Positions 1 to 10,173 of a DNA stretch of 64,000 bases are shown here, piece after piece (position 1 is the stretch's first letter; every line of letters begins with the position of its first letter). The stretch spans positions 8,224,248-8,288,247 of the forward strand of contig CM021314.1 of assembly GCA_010645155.1 (NCBI GenBank), in the 5' to 3' direction. The translations under genes and the position numbers were made by a program. The notes under the pieces were generated by a model, which was given only the letters and a program-made list of their open reading frames with translations, did no database searches and was not told the DNA's origin. Source of the stretch: Tigriopus japonicus. Lineage: Eukaryota; Arthropoda; Copepoda; Harpacticoida; Harpacticidae.

Positions 1-719
1 ACGCTGAAATATGCATGTTTGGGCTCGCTGAGGGAGAAGGAGAAAAGAATAAACGAGAAGGCAGTTGTTCACAAGTCATAGAAGATACCGGTTTACTTAT
101 TTCTGTTCCCTTTTTGGAAACACTAAATATAACACAATATATAGTGACAAGGAGAATGGTAATATCGTTTAGCCGTATAACCTGATGTAGCACATTGCCC
201 ATATTTGATGCCTTAGAAGTGCCAAAATGACACGCGGCATTTCTTTCAAAGAGGTTGCAAATTCCTCTTGACCTGGAGTTACTTGAAGAAAAAGTCGAGT
301 CTGTACGACCCCATTGAGCAGCAATCATTGGTTCCTCGCTCGGGTCGAGACGAGTGTCAATGAAGGAGCAAATGCTACTAGGAATATTTCGTCGGAAGTG
401 GGAAAAAATGTCCTTCCGCTTTTGGTGCGATGAGCTAAGTCCATTGACTTTGGCATGGTTATTGTTAGTGCAGAACAAGCTTTAGAGAAAAAAGGAGACA
501 TTGATCATATTTCTAGGCGTAGAATCATATTTGCGGATGAAAAAAAGCAGCATTAAAGCGAGAGAGAGAATGGATCGTGACTTTTTGGGTAAAGTTTGGG
601 AAGATAAAAAGATAAAGGAGACAAATTTTGACATCCTCATTTAAAATATAACTTGTATAAAAAAAAATTTTGGCACCAGTTTTTTATCTTCGGTGTGTCG
701 TTTTCCAAGGGGAACGCTC
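1..719. other. No gene seen
   Basis: AT-rich non-coding sequence. I see no long open frame, RNA gene or clear repeat here apart from short homopolymer tracts. The right edge meets the decayed coding relic on the minus strand. Confidence 0.5.
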
Positions 720-1157
720 ATCCTCACGAACTCGAAGGTAAATTTCTCCACGGCCCCAAGCAACAAAACAAACAATGCAACCCGTCTTTTTCTCGGATGT
801 TCTCGGCGATTTTTGAGAGCTCTTTGAACTCGTCCATCAGGATTCGACGTATGGTCTGTTTCAAATTCCATGTCGTTTTTTTAGGGATCCGTGATTTCTG
901 ATTTCACTCGGTTTATGATCGCGTCTTCAATCGCAGGAATCTCCTTCAGTACCTCACGTTGAACAATTCGTGGGATTACATCTAATGCAAAGCGTTCCAA
1001 AGTCTCTTTGGTTTTGATATCCGCCCTTTTGGTTGCGAGGTTTAAAAACTCCATCAGTTCTTTATTTGATGGGTTCTCTCTGGCTTTAACGGCCTAGTTG
1101 ATCCTCGATTTCTTTTAATTCCTCTGAGATATCACCTGCGGTTTCTTTGTTTTGCAT
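720..1157 (-). pseudogene. Frameshifted coding relic of unknown family
   Basis: Reading the minus strand from an ATG at 1157 gives a charged, helical peptide beginning MQNKETAGDISEEL. That frame stops near 1085. A second frame then continues with about 60 residues of good coding character (for example ELMEFLNLATKRAD and LEIPRIVQ-like acidic/basic helices) down to a TAA at 881-883. A third frame resumes directly after an A7 run with residues such as DEFKELSKIAENIREK and runs to about 720. The three pieces join only if two small frameshifts are assumed, one of them at the homopolymer. I do not recognise the family. It may be a decayed transposon ORF, a host pseudogene, or an intact gene with assembly indels. 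The composition is helical and coiled-coil-like, with no cysteine motif. Confidence 0.35.
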
Positions 1158-1406
1158 CGTGCAAAGTGGGGATGTAATGTCGATTGCCGAGGACCGGACG
1201 AAGTGTCGCAACAGTTTGGGCTCTTTTGTCTTGAGCAAGGGCAGGGGTTCTCAACCTATAGGTATTTACCCAAATTGGGGAAATTTGACTTTCTGTTGGG
1301 TAAATTTGTGTCCGGAAAAATTGGAAAAAACTTGGGAATTTTCGACCAATATTGCACGTTTTTCTCTTCTTCACGTATTTTGACATTTTTAAATATTGGT
1401 CATTAC

Positions 1407-1968
1407 TAGGGACGGGCAAAAAGTGCAAATCAAAACAAGCTTTTGGTTACCAAAAGTTGCAGAAAAATCAGCCCAAAATCGTAAAATAAAGTGTAAAAAA
1501 AGGTCAAAAACGCAAATAAAAACCAAAAAAGCGCAGATAAAATCGAAAAAAATCGCAAAAAACTGAAATTTCTGAAACAAAAAGCTTCAGACACTTTCTT
1601 GTCAAGTGCTTGTTATTTTTCAATCTTGAAGAGCAAAATTTAGATACTGAAGTAGTAGTAATCAATACCATGCTAGCCTATGCTGGGAGCTATAAAATCA
1701 GATTTAGTTTTCAAATTTGAAAAAAAATCTTCCCTTTACGACTTATTTCACAATCACTGCATTAGGAAATTTTTGAACTCAAAGTTTTTAAATAGTTTGG
1801 GCAAGTTGTAGAAGAATATATTTTGTGTCAATTTCAGCAGAATTAAAGCCAAAATATAGATTCAAATATTCGCTAATGGGCATAATAGCCGCTGCAGTCC
1901 CTTTTTCGTATTTGAAATAGCAGAATTTTTCTAGTATTTTCTATTTCCCAACTAGCACTTTTCTATCA
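1407..1968 (+). repeat. Older hAT-like MITE copy, right end missing
   Basis: This stretch begins with TAGGGACGGGCAAAAAGTGC and matches the first ~290 bp of the element at 1977-2450 (shared blocks include AGCTTTTGGTT, TCAGCCCAAAATC and AAATCAGATTTAGTTTTC). The right terminal repeat is not visible, and the second copy begins directly after it, so this copy is truncated or was interrupted by the later insertion. No coding capacity. Confidence 0.6.
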
Positions 1969-1976
1969 TTGATTAG

Positions 1977-2450
1977 TAGGGACGGGCAAAAAGTGCAAAT
2001 CAAAAGAAGCTTTTGGTTCCCTAGGTTGCACAATAATCAGCCCAAAATCTTAAGATAAAATGCAGAAAAATATCAAAAGCGCAAATAGAAACCAAAGAAG
2101 CGCAAATAAGATTTTAAAAATTGGCAGAAACTTCTGAAACAAAATTTTTAGGTACTTTCTTGTCATATGCTTGTTGTTTTTCAATATTGAAGAGCGAAAT
2201 TTAGATATTGAAGTAGTAGTTATCAATACTATGTTAGCCTGCGCTAGGAGCCGTAAAATCAGATTTAGTTTTCAAATTTGATTTTTTTCCAAAAGTAAAG
2301 ATTTTCAAAGAAGAAATAGCAAACTCACAACAATTTGTTCATTTTAGGCCGAATTCGTAAAAAAATCGTGCAAATAAAAGCCAACAGTGCAAAAAGGCAA
2401 ATAAGTGTTTATGTTCCCAAAAATCTTTTTACACTTTTTGCCCGTCTCTA
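1977..2450. mobile_element. hAT-type MITE with 8-bp target duplication
   Basis: The element starts TAGGGACGGGCAAAAAGTG and ends with the inverted counterpart, whose reverse complement is TAGAGACGGGCAAAAAGTG. The 8-bp sequence TTGATTAG occurs at 1969-1976 and again at 2451-2458, immediately outside both ends. Eight-base target duplications plus a TAGGG-type terminus are the signature of hAT transposons. At 474 bp with no open frame it must be non-autonomous. Confidence 0.85.
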
Positions 2451-2637
2451 TTGATTAGACTCGCTCCAAAAAAACCTGGCCACCCTGTGAAGATAATCAT
2501 AACAAAAACCTTGATATGGGAGTGACATTTCTTTCTTTCTCGTTAGAACTCTAATCTATTCTAAGGTATTCTGAAGAAACTTGCCCTTCCAAAAGCAAAG
2601 TTACCCAAAATATTTAGGCTACCCACGTCAATAGCCA

Positions 2638-3375
2638 ATGCGATTCAACGAAAACGAGGTGATGGCCTTGGCCTTCCAAACCCCTGAATGGGAAGGCAAG
2701 CTCCAATACAAGGCCCCTAATCGTGGCCACACGGCACTGACTCGGACTGGATCCGATTACAAGGAGCGCTGGTTCCGACTCCGTGCCAATTGTCTCTTCT
2801 TTTTCCGTCTGGCCTCCACTGAGGGTGGATCTGAGCGCCCCGCCCTAGGGGCGGAACCCCTAGGCTTGATCATATTAGAAGGCAGTCAAGTGGAGCAAGA
2901 AGCTTACGAATTCGCCACCATTCACGCCTTTAGTCTCACGTTTCCCAGTGAAGCGGGTAAAAGACATCTGTTCCTGGCCGATTCCGCGCTCCATGTACGA
3001 CAATGGATGTCTGCATTGAAAACCGCGCGGTATGATCGTTTGCGCGAGAAATTGGTCCATTTGCAAATCAAAATTCGGAACCGCTCCGGTCAAGATCCTT
3101 TGAAGGGCACAGGATTCGAGTATAACCCATTATTCTTTACGTCCTTACCTAGTCAAGTGATGGTGCCGAATTTCTGTCAAGAGGATCAGGGCCAAAGTCC
3201 CAAAGCCAAGCCCAGAAAGGCAAAGCTCAAGTCTAATTTCCAAAGTCATGTGGTGGAACATTGGGAACCGCCTCGACTTCAAGACGATGAGCATGACCAG
3301 AAACTGAAGGAAGCTCGACGAAAGGCTTCCTTTCAAAGCCATTTGGTGCCCGAAGGACAACTCATTGACCTTTGA
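2638..3375 (+). CDS. Sesquipedalian / PHETA-like PH-domain endocytic adaptor
   Basis: Single-exon gene of 245 residues. It opens with MRFNENEVMALAF, then a pleckstrin-homology domain (about residues 17-130) with WEGKLQYK, ERWFRLRANCLFFF, the PHETA-type LGLIILEGSQVE, and the final helix HVRQWMSALKTA. A short helix (YDRLREKLVHLQ) follows, as in PHETA1/2 (FAM109). Family members bind OCRL/INPP5B on endosomes and support receptor recycling to the TGN through a C-terminal F&H motif. Here the tail carries two copies of an F-Q-S-H motif (F201-H204, F232-H235) and ends in LIDL, which resembles a clathrin box. Length matches the family (~250). The start is the only upstream Met. AATAAA at 3438-3443 lies 12 bp before the stop of the convergent RMI1 gene, so the two 3' ends overlap. 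Confidence 0.8.
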   Translation: MRFNENEVMALAFQTPEWEGKLQYKAPNRGHTALTRTGSDYKERWFRLRANCLFFFRLASTEGGSERPALGAEPLGLIILEGSQVEQEAYEFATIHAFSLTFPSEAGKRHLFLADSALHVRQWMSALKTARYDRLREKLVHLQIKIRNRSGQDPLKGTGFEYNPLFFTSLPSQVMVPNFCQEDQGQSPKAKPRKAKLKSNFQSHVVEHWEPPRLQDDEHDQKLKEARRKASFQSHLVPEGQLIDL

Positions 3376-3437
3376 CCGTACTTGTTGAGATGTGATTGTA
3401 TTTTTATAAGTACTATGAATGAATATTTTTTCGACGA

Positions 3438-3443
3438 AATAAA
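3438..3443 (+). terminator. Poly(A) signal of the sesquipedalian gene
   Basis: AATAAA 63 bp after the stop codon and inside the 74-bp gap before the convergent RMI1 stop codon. Confidence 0.7.
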
Positions 3444-3449
3444 GAGCCT

Positions 3450-4517
3450 TCATGTTTTCAACCTCTTACCTCCTCGGGCTGCGCCCCTAGGGCCTCTACT
3501 AGCCCGTTTATTCCCTCTACCACGGTTCCCTCGGTTAGAAAAGGTCTGAGGGGCGTTATTTGAGACATCTAAGGAGGATAGAAAATCGTCGCCTTCATTG
3601 TCATCAAAAAAGTCCGGAATATCGACGCTAGTCAGGAAATCGTCCATCCCGTCGTCATCGATAAAGGGATCGTCCCAGTTGCTAGATTGGGCCTGGGTAG
3701 TTTGATTGAAGGTATTATGCGTACTTTGCGTGTTGTTCCGACGGCTGCTTTGAGAGGGTAATAGAGATCCTCCGGGTTTCAACTGAATTCCACGGTTTCG
3801 TGGTTGAAAAACTTGGGTGGGGTGAGATTGAACCTGGGTTTGCAATGCTGCGGGCACAAGGCCACTCTCTAATGACTGAATCAAGGCATTTTTAGAGTCA
3901 TGATCTGCCACCATCTCCTCTACAAACCCTCCATGAACTTTGACCATCTTCGGTTCAAGAAATAACAACCCTCTTCTCACTGTAATTGGTCCTTGAAGAG
4001 TGAGCTTCAATCCTGGAGGAACCTGATCCGGGATTTGGGGAATCATATGATGCTCCAATCCTTGAACCAGATGCATTCCGTTATGCAACCACAACTTCAA
4101 CATGCGGGAAGATTTGGGTTCCCAAGCAGCCACAAATGATTTTTCAGTCTCGGCGGAAACTTTGGAATTCTCATCTTGAATTCGGTTCAACCTCTGTAAT
4201 TGCCCATAAGCGGCGGAACCCACATCAATGGCTTGATCGACTTGAAACGTGTAGAATCCAGAGGGAATCGTGGTCTTGAGTTCTTGTCGAATACGTTCTA
4301 TGGGTAAACGAAAGTTGGCGGGAATAGTTTGGATACCTTCTGCGCGAATATCCGTGGACAACCATTGATCTTGACAGGCTTTTAATAAAGTGGGAGGATC
4401 GTGGATCCCTTCGGAGTGACACCATTCCACACAAGCCGTGAGCCAATCCTCAGATGCGTGGAAATGATCTTGTTGAAATCGTTTCTTGACCATGAGCGAT
4501 CCTGGATTGGAAGACAT
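3450..4517 (-). CDS. RMI1: RecQ-mediated genome instability protein 1 (RMI1), short form
   Basis: Single-exon gene of 355 residues. The N-terminal helical bundle (DUF1767, roughly 15-95, e.g. WLTACVEWCH, QWLSTDIR) is followed by the first OB fold (about 95-215: SGFYTFQVDQAIDVGSAAYG, WEPKSSRMLKLWLHNGMHLV, VPPGLKLTLQGPITVRRGLL, MVKVHGGFVEEM), a close match to animal RMI1. RMI1 scaffolds topoisomerase III-alpha and BLM for dissolution of double Holliday junctions in the nucleus. After residue ~230 there is a low-complexity linker, an acidic patch (FIDDDGMDDFLTS) and a basic RG-rich tail (GNRGRGNKRASRGPRG). The second, RMI2-binding OB fold of vertebrate RMI1 (~625 aa) is absent. TDRD3 shares the N-terminal module but would carry UBA and Tudor domains, not seen here. 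Divergent from the INO80F-like gene. Confidence 0.9.
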   Translation of the reverse strand: MSSNPGSLMVKKRFQQDHFHASEDWLTACVEWCHSEGIHDPPTLLKACQDQWLSTDIRAEGIQTIPANFRLPIERIRQELKTTIPSGFYTFQVDQAIDVGSAAYGQLQRLNRIQDENSKVSAETEKSFVAAWEPKSSRMLKLWLHNGMHLVQGLEHHMIPQIPDQVPPGLKLTLQGPITVRRGLLFLEPKMVKVHGGFVEEMVADHDSKNALIQSLESGLVPAALQTQVQSHPTQVFQPRNRGIQLKPGGSLLPSQSSRRNNTQSTHNTFNQTTQAQSSNWDDPFIDDDGMDDFLTSVDIPDFFDDNEGDDFLSSLDVSNNAPQTFSNRGNRGRGNKRASRGPRGAARGGKRLKT

Positions 4518-5380
4518 GTTTCAAATTGGTTTTTTTCCCTCCAGTTGTGAGAGGTTGAGGGGATTTATCACTTTTTAGGGATGGTTTGAAGCCAAAACAA
4601 GGACTTGCCCGAAATATCAAATATGAAAGAATGTGGTCCCAAAAACCTGACTGATATGAGTCAAACTTCAAAAGTATCACTGACGTTAACATCATTCTTG
4701 CAATATAAAGTCTTCATTTTGATACAGTCATATCATTAGTTTTTGACAAAGTTTATCATTTACTGCAATATTCGAGAACGTGGTTAAGTCTATACTATTG
4801 AAGTTTCAAATGCCCATATCATCAAAAGTGACAAGGATCAAAAAATATTTCTGTGAAGCTTAGGCGCAAAATACACGAAATTTGTTTTGAACCAATATAC
4901 ATTGCGATTGAAGGACACAGAGAGAGTTTCTATGAGTTTAAGGTAAAAAAACTTTAGTTCTTCGTATCGTCTCAGTAAAAATTAATGCCATTACTTTTAC
5001 TTTTTTTCGGAATATAAATTTGAATTCATTAATTTTGGTCCAAGTCATGCCGAATGCAATACTTTAAAATACTTTTATATAACAGTATGATGAATGACCA
5101 GGATAAAACAATTAAAAAAGCTGAATCTGGTAAATTAGTGAAAAGCCTCTTTGCAATGATAATCAGATCTAGAAATACAAAGTAAGCTCGGATCTTTTAT
5201 GAGCTTTTTTTTCTTTTTTTGTGCCCATCTCTACCTTTATCATTCAAAACAATTTCTGGCAACCCTGACTCATGAGCTCATAACATAAACAATAACAAAG
5301 GAAAAGAGAAGGAAAGGCAGAAGAAAAAATATATTTAAGGAAATACCTCAGCCTAATATTTATCAAACCCAAGAATAGAT
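4518..5380. promoter_or_regulatory. Divergent intergenic region RMI1 / INO80F-like
   Basis: About 860 bp between two divergently transcribed start codons, so it should hold both promoters. I see no TATA box at a convincing distance and no further gene. At 5213-5235 is a fragment reading GTGCCCATCTCTA that resembles a hAT terminal repeat. Confidence 0.4.
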
Positions 5381-6686
5381 ATGAATTCTGACCCGGATCC
5401 GAATGCATCCCAAAATCTCGACGATGATATTAGTATGGATCATCTCCAGGACGAATCTCAAGGGATTGACGAGACTTCAGACTCATCCTCGTCTTCCTCC
5501 TCCACAAATTCAGATGAGGATCATGAGGAAGAGGATGACGAAGAAGAAGAAGAAGATGGTGATGATGACGATGAAGAAGGCGAAATCAAAGGCGATCAAG
5601 TGAGATTGGACAAGACTGAAGGAGAGCATGAGAGCCATGTGGATGTAGAAAAGGAGGATGACGATCCAGAAGAGGACGATGATGATGATGATGATGAAGA
5701 CGATGATGATGACGATGACGACGATAATGATGAGGACGAAGAAGAAGAAGAGCAAGCAATGGATAGCGAGACCAAGAAACGAGGTCTCATCTTGGAACGA
5801 TGTCGTGCTATTGAGCAGGTACCATCGATTTCAATCAATCTATGATAATAACTTGTCTTAGGGTCACGAATTTTCAATCAAAACTCAGTACAGAAGATGG
5901 TACGAATAAAATGGGCCGAAAAGTTTCAGTTTTTAGGTAAAGTGAACTTCAAACGAGTCCTTTAGTTCTGAGGTTTGATGTATCGGTAAATTTCATAATG
6001 TGAATTGCTCAAAATAGAAATGGTCACTCTCATTTGAAGGGAAAGCGCAATCGACATCCTTCAAAATTATTTCCAATTCTAGTTTCTTACAATTTAAAAG
6101 ACATTCATTCATATCGTTACGTTTCCAGGATAATGAGCACTTGGCCAACCGAATCTGCGAGATCCAGGCTCTCATCAAGAAAGAAAGGCGAAAAAAGCGA
6201 TTGCTCATGATGAAGTTGGATCAAATCGGCGACAATTATCGCAACGTACCCATTATTATGCCTCCCAAGGAGGTGGAGACCTACCAGCAAATACTTGCTA
6301 ACGGAGGTATCTCGGGAAAGGGTGAGAAAAATGCCTCGGGCATGCCCAAAAGGAAGCCCGGAAGACCACCAAAAGGTCCCGTGGGTCGACCTCCCAAGAA
6401 ACCCAAGGAAGGCAAAGATCCCAATCTACCCAAACGACCTCAAAACCCGTTCTTTCAGTATTGTCAAGAGCAACGTGCTCGAGTTCATCGAGAATATCAG
6501 CGCGAGCAAAATGTGGAGCTTTCCAAGAAGGAGCTCACCAAGATCTTGGCTCAAAGATGGCACGAAATGGGTTCAGAGCAAAAGAAGATCTACAATCTAC
6601 TTTTCGAAGAGGAGAAGCAACGATACTCGGCCAACATCTCCGAATATCAACTCGCCAAAGCCAAAGAGTCTTTGCTCAAATCCTGA
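5381..6686 (+). CDS. INO80 complex subunit F / Nhp10-like protein with HMG box
   Basis: Two exons, 5381-5818 and 6129-6686 (phase 0; CAG|GTACCA donor, TTTCCAG acceptor), giving 331 residues. Residues 1-130 are Ser- then Asp/Glu-rich, largely GAT/GAA repeats. Across the junction lies a segment (about 137-185: LERCRAIEQ-DNEHLANRIC, KKRLLMMKLDQIGDNYR) that matches the conserved helix of human TFPT/INO80F (RCQEIEQVNERVLNR, FLMRVLDSYGDDYR). Then come two AT-hook-like GRP cores (about 220-237) and an HMG box (about 247-315: PKRPQNPFFQYCQEQR, LTKILAQRWHEMGSEQKKIY). TFPT is an INO80 chromatin-remodelling subunit. Human TFPT lacks the HMG box, whereas yeast Nhp10 has one. Likely role: nucleosome/DNA binding within INO80. 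Convergent with HAGH; AATAAA at 6715-6720. Confidence 0.8.
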
Positions 6687-6714
6687 TCCAGTTTGTGTTT
6701 ATTTGTTTGTGTCG

Positions 6715-6720
6715 AATAAA
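6715..6720 (+). terminator. Poly(A) signal of the INO80F-like gene
   Basis: AATAAA 28 bp after the stop codon. The stop codon of convergent HAGH lies only 34 bp further on. Confidence 0.7.
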
Positions 6721-6753
6721 ATGTAAGTTTCCAGTGTTATTGGATTTTCCTCC

Positions 6754-9365
6754 TTATTTTGGGGCCTTGAAATTGTCCTTTTCCGCACGAAGAGCAGTCA
6801 TGGTGTCAATGGGCGTGTCCTTGCCGGCGTGTTTCTGAACTGTGGACTCGTTCACTCGCATAAATGGATTGATCTGCTTTTCTTCGCCTAAGGATAAGGG
6901 AAGAAATCAATTATTAGACATGTATTACATTGTTTTCTAATAGATAAGGTGAAAGACCCAAAAAGGCGCTTATTATTTGCCACAGATTATCATTTTTAAG
7001 CCCATTTGTAAAGAAGTACAACAGATTTTGAACCTTAAAAGTATTAGTCGAAGAAAATTGGTGGTCTTAAACGATACAAAACTTAATTTAATATGCCATT
7101 CAGCCGCTTCATAGGAGAGTGAATCAAATTAGAGCCAAGTCAAAATATAGTGTACTGAATTGAGAGCAAACATGGTGTTCGTTCAATTCCTCAATTTTTA
7201 GTTTGGGAGAAGCTTATACATTATAAATCAAGTCAATTAGTTAACAGTGTCTATGGAGTTTAAAGGCCAAGGAATAGCTTTTTTTACCAACACTACTTTT
7301 TGTGACAGAAAATTTCAAAAAACAGGGTCGACAGCCAAAGTCTGGATGCTGTTAGACTATCAGGAACAATATAATTAAGGGTATGTTCTCAATTTACAGC
7401 TTCAAAATCCATAAGTATCAATGAACAGAAGTTGTTTTTTTTTCATTTTCCTGTCGAAGCTCTTGGGCATGAATGAGCTAATGGTATTGACGAGATAATA
7501 GGGACATTTGGCACAATACCTTATTAGAGATATGCCCTTCATGTAGAAAAAATCTAGGCTTATGGAACAATTTATGGAATCTATTATTAAATAAGAAATT
7601 ATTAAATAATATTAAGGAAATTTAATTCCTTGTAGCGGTAATAAAAAATCCAATTTAATGGAATCGATCAGAAATGTAATGACGAAAGCCAAGTTATGGT
7701 TTTTGTTATCTCTAGGCCTGGTAATTTGATGCAAAAAGCTTTTAATAGCACTTTGGACCCTTATTTGTACTGATTTGCATCTTGAGGAATTATTTGCATC
7801 GATTTACATTTAAAGCGCTTCTTTGCACTTTGTTTTGCACTTTGGAGTTTTTTGGGAAAATGTGCGGAAAAGCGTGATTTTCTAGAGTGGTTTAGGGAAC
7901 ATGATAACTTTTCATTTTTTTTTAAACTGATATTTGACATTTCTTCCGAAATGTCGGTTTTTTGTTCACAGGCTTGATCGCAAGGGGGTGAAAAAGTTCA
8001 ATCAAACCCAATTTAAGGATACGATTTCAAACAAACTGTTCGAAAAACTACTCACATTTTTTTTTAAATACGAGTGCTTTCGAATGTGTTCGATTTTGGT
8101 TTGGTTTTGTATATGTTTATTATAATTCTTATTCACAGGAAAGCTTACAGATACTGTGAAGCCTTTCTAAATCAATGCTGACTTCTTGAACATTTTTGGA
8201 ATGGTGTGTAGACATAAAATAGGTCTTCTTCTGACAAAGATTTTAAGTAGCGCTCTGTATAAAAATCTGCAACCCTACCATATCAAAAAATTATAAGCCA
8301 TATTACATACCAATTGTGGAGGGAACGGTGGGTTCAGGTGGGTTGAGTGCTCTTTTTTCCTCACACCAGGCTATTTTAGCTTGAATCACCTCGTTCTCAG
8401 GTTCTACGTGACGTCCATACTTTAAGTTTTGCAACGAGTATTCATGCCCACAAAACACTTTCTAAACGAGAAAATAAATATGATTCATTATTCTAAGGCC
8501 CCCCATATCATCAACTCACCGTTTCATCGGGTAAAACCCCCAAGGTTTCAACCAAAGCCTTGTGCATTTGATCAGCCGTGCCTTCAAAAAACCGGCCACA
8601 TCCACCCAAGAAAAGCGTATCACCCGTGAAAACGGCCGGTTGATTCTCACCCGATGTGACATAATAACAAATATGACCCGTGGTGTGACAAGGCGTGAAC
8701 AGACATTTGATGGCCAAAGAGCCCAATGAAAGCTCATCCCCATGACCGACTTTTTGGGTCAATGCGTCAATCCGATCATCTCCACCAAAAACCTTGAGTC
8801 CTTGCACCAACTCAGCCATCTTCTTATTGCCACCAGCATGATCCCTAAATGAGGTAAAATCTCTATCAAAGCTCATTGGACCCTTCAGTAGTTTTGTGTC
8901 AATATTATACCAATGATGATGAGTGGTGAGAATCGTGGTCAACGACAAACCCTCGGCTTTGACCGCATCCATAACCGTTTCCGGTGCCACTGGATCCACA
9001 ATGGCAGCCTCTTTCGTGGCATCATCCACAAGCTATAGAATCATGTACAAGTTTTTAGACCATTAAAGCTAATCATTGCCCATGGGATTCTTACCAAATA
9101 CATGTAATTATCCGTGAGAGCGGGTAGGATTTTGATCTTCATGGCTGGCAATAAGCTCACTGATGTGGAAATAGAATGGGTACCTCGACTTCCTACTTTA
9201 TAAGCGGTTTGAGCTAACAAAGAAATCAGAGGATTGAATGAAAATGGGTGAAGTAATGCAACAACATAAATAATTACCCTTGAAATATGCGGCAGTGATC
9301 CCTTGAGAGACGGTTAAAGGCAACTTGGATTGAACAGCACCAAAAGCACGCTCAGCCCAACTCAT
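6754..9365 (-). CDS. HAGH: Hydroxyacylglutathione hydrolase (glyoxalase II)
   Basis: Six coding exons on the minus strand: 9365-9278, 9213-9095, 9032-8911, 8844-8520, 8461-8311, 6887-6754; 312 residues. It hydrolyses S-lactoylglutathione to lactate and glutathione, ending methylglyoxal detoxification. The metallo-beta-lactamase signature THHHWDHAGGN binds the two metal ions. It is restored only when a 66-bp intron (8845-8910) inside an apparently continuous reading frame is removed. Further family hallmarks are [66 protein letters not shown] and the C-terminal NPFMRV. An N-terminal extension of about 53 residues before [12 protein letters not shown], beginning [15 protein letters not shown], suits a mitochondrial presequence. 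The internal Met would give the cytosolic form, as in mammals. The last intron (6888-8310) is 1.4 kb. Confidence 0.93.
6888..8310. other. Last HAGH intron with repeat fragments
   Basis: AT-rich intron. It contains one copy of a dispersed palindromic tail motif at about 7614-7651 (AATTCCTTGTAGCGGTAATA) and a stretch around 7718-7850 with repeated GCAAAAAG / TTTGCAC words similar to the hAT MITE near 2 kb. No gene seen. Confidence 0.5.
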
Positions 9366-10173
9366 TATTTTTGGAAAACACACTGTCCTAAATCGATTAA
9401 TCGATTCACGGACAGTCAAACAAACAAGGTAGTGTTGCCGGATGAAGTCTTGTCCAGAAATGGCGATTAGTTGATATATTATATAAGAGAAGGTCAGATG
9501 TAAAAAAAGGATAAAATATATTCTTTATAAAAGTGAATACTTTTTCATCTTGATGATTGAAGTCAGGAATCCTCAGTCATTGAGTTAAGGATGGAAATAA
9601 AACGTCAATAGTTGGTCCAAAAGCAGATTTATGGCAATCCTGTTCATCAACAGGAGTCAGGGTTGTCTTTTGCGGAAATTATATGCAAATGTTCTATATA
9701 TACTATTGAATAAATGATGCAGCTTTAGTTCTAACTTAAGCACCTTATGTTTTGCTTCGTTGCAATTGATCAATGCAAAATAGTGCATGCCATAATGGCC
9801 TTTTTCAAAGGTTTGTCTTGTTTTAGCTTACGAAGCTTGATCCATTGACTTCTATCAACAGAAACAATTTGAGACCGAGTTTATATCCAAAATAAATGCC
9901 AAAAAATCAACAAAAACGCTCAAGACTAAGTCCAAAAACTGATTGAAATCTCTTTTTAAAAAGTTGAAGTAATGTTGGATTTAAAATTCCTAAAAAAGCG
10001 TTCTTTTCATGAAAAAGTCAACTGTTGTGAGAAGACCACTCATGGAAGTCAACGGTATTGGTCGAAAACACATGGGCAAAAGCACACGTTTTCCTAATTT
10101 TTACCTGGATCAACATTTATTCATGTTTAAGAAGAACCGGCTAAAAAAAGTGCGAGTGAGTGAGTGACTAACC
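9366..10173. promoter_or_regulatory. Divergent intergenic region HAGH / SHQ1
   Basis: About 800 bp of AT-rich DNA between divergent start codons. I see no convincing TATA box, repeat or additional gene. Confidence 0.4.

Noticed and set aside
5510..5877. Minus-strand and alternate-frame ORFs of Ser/Ile/Val or Met/Arg runs
   Set aside because: They are shadows of the GAT/GAA repeats coding the acidic region of the INO80F-like protein.
8841..8910. A 22-residue insertion in glyoxalase II
   Set aside because: It has GT…AG ends and interrupts the metal-binding motif; treating it as an intron restores the family sequence.
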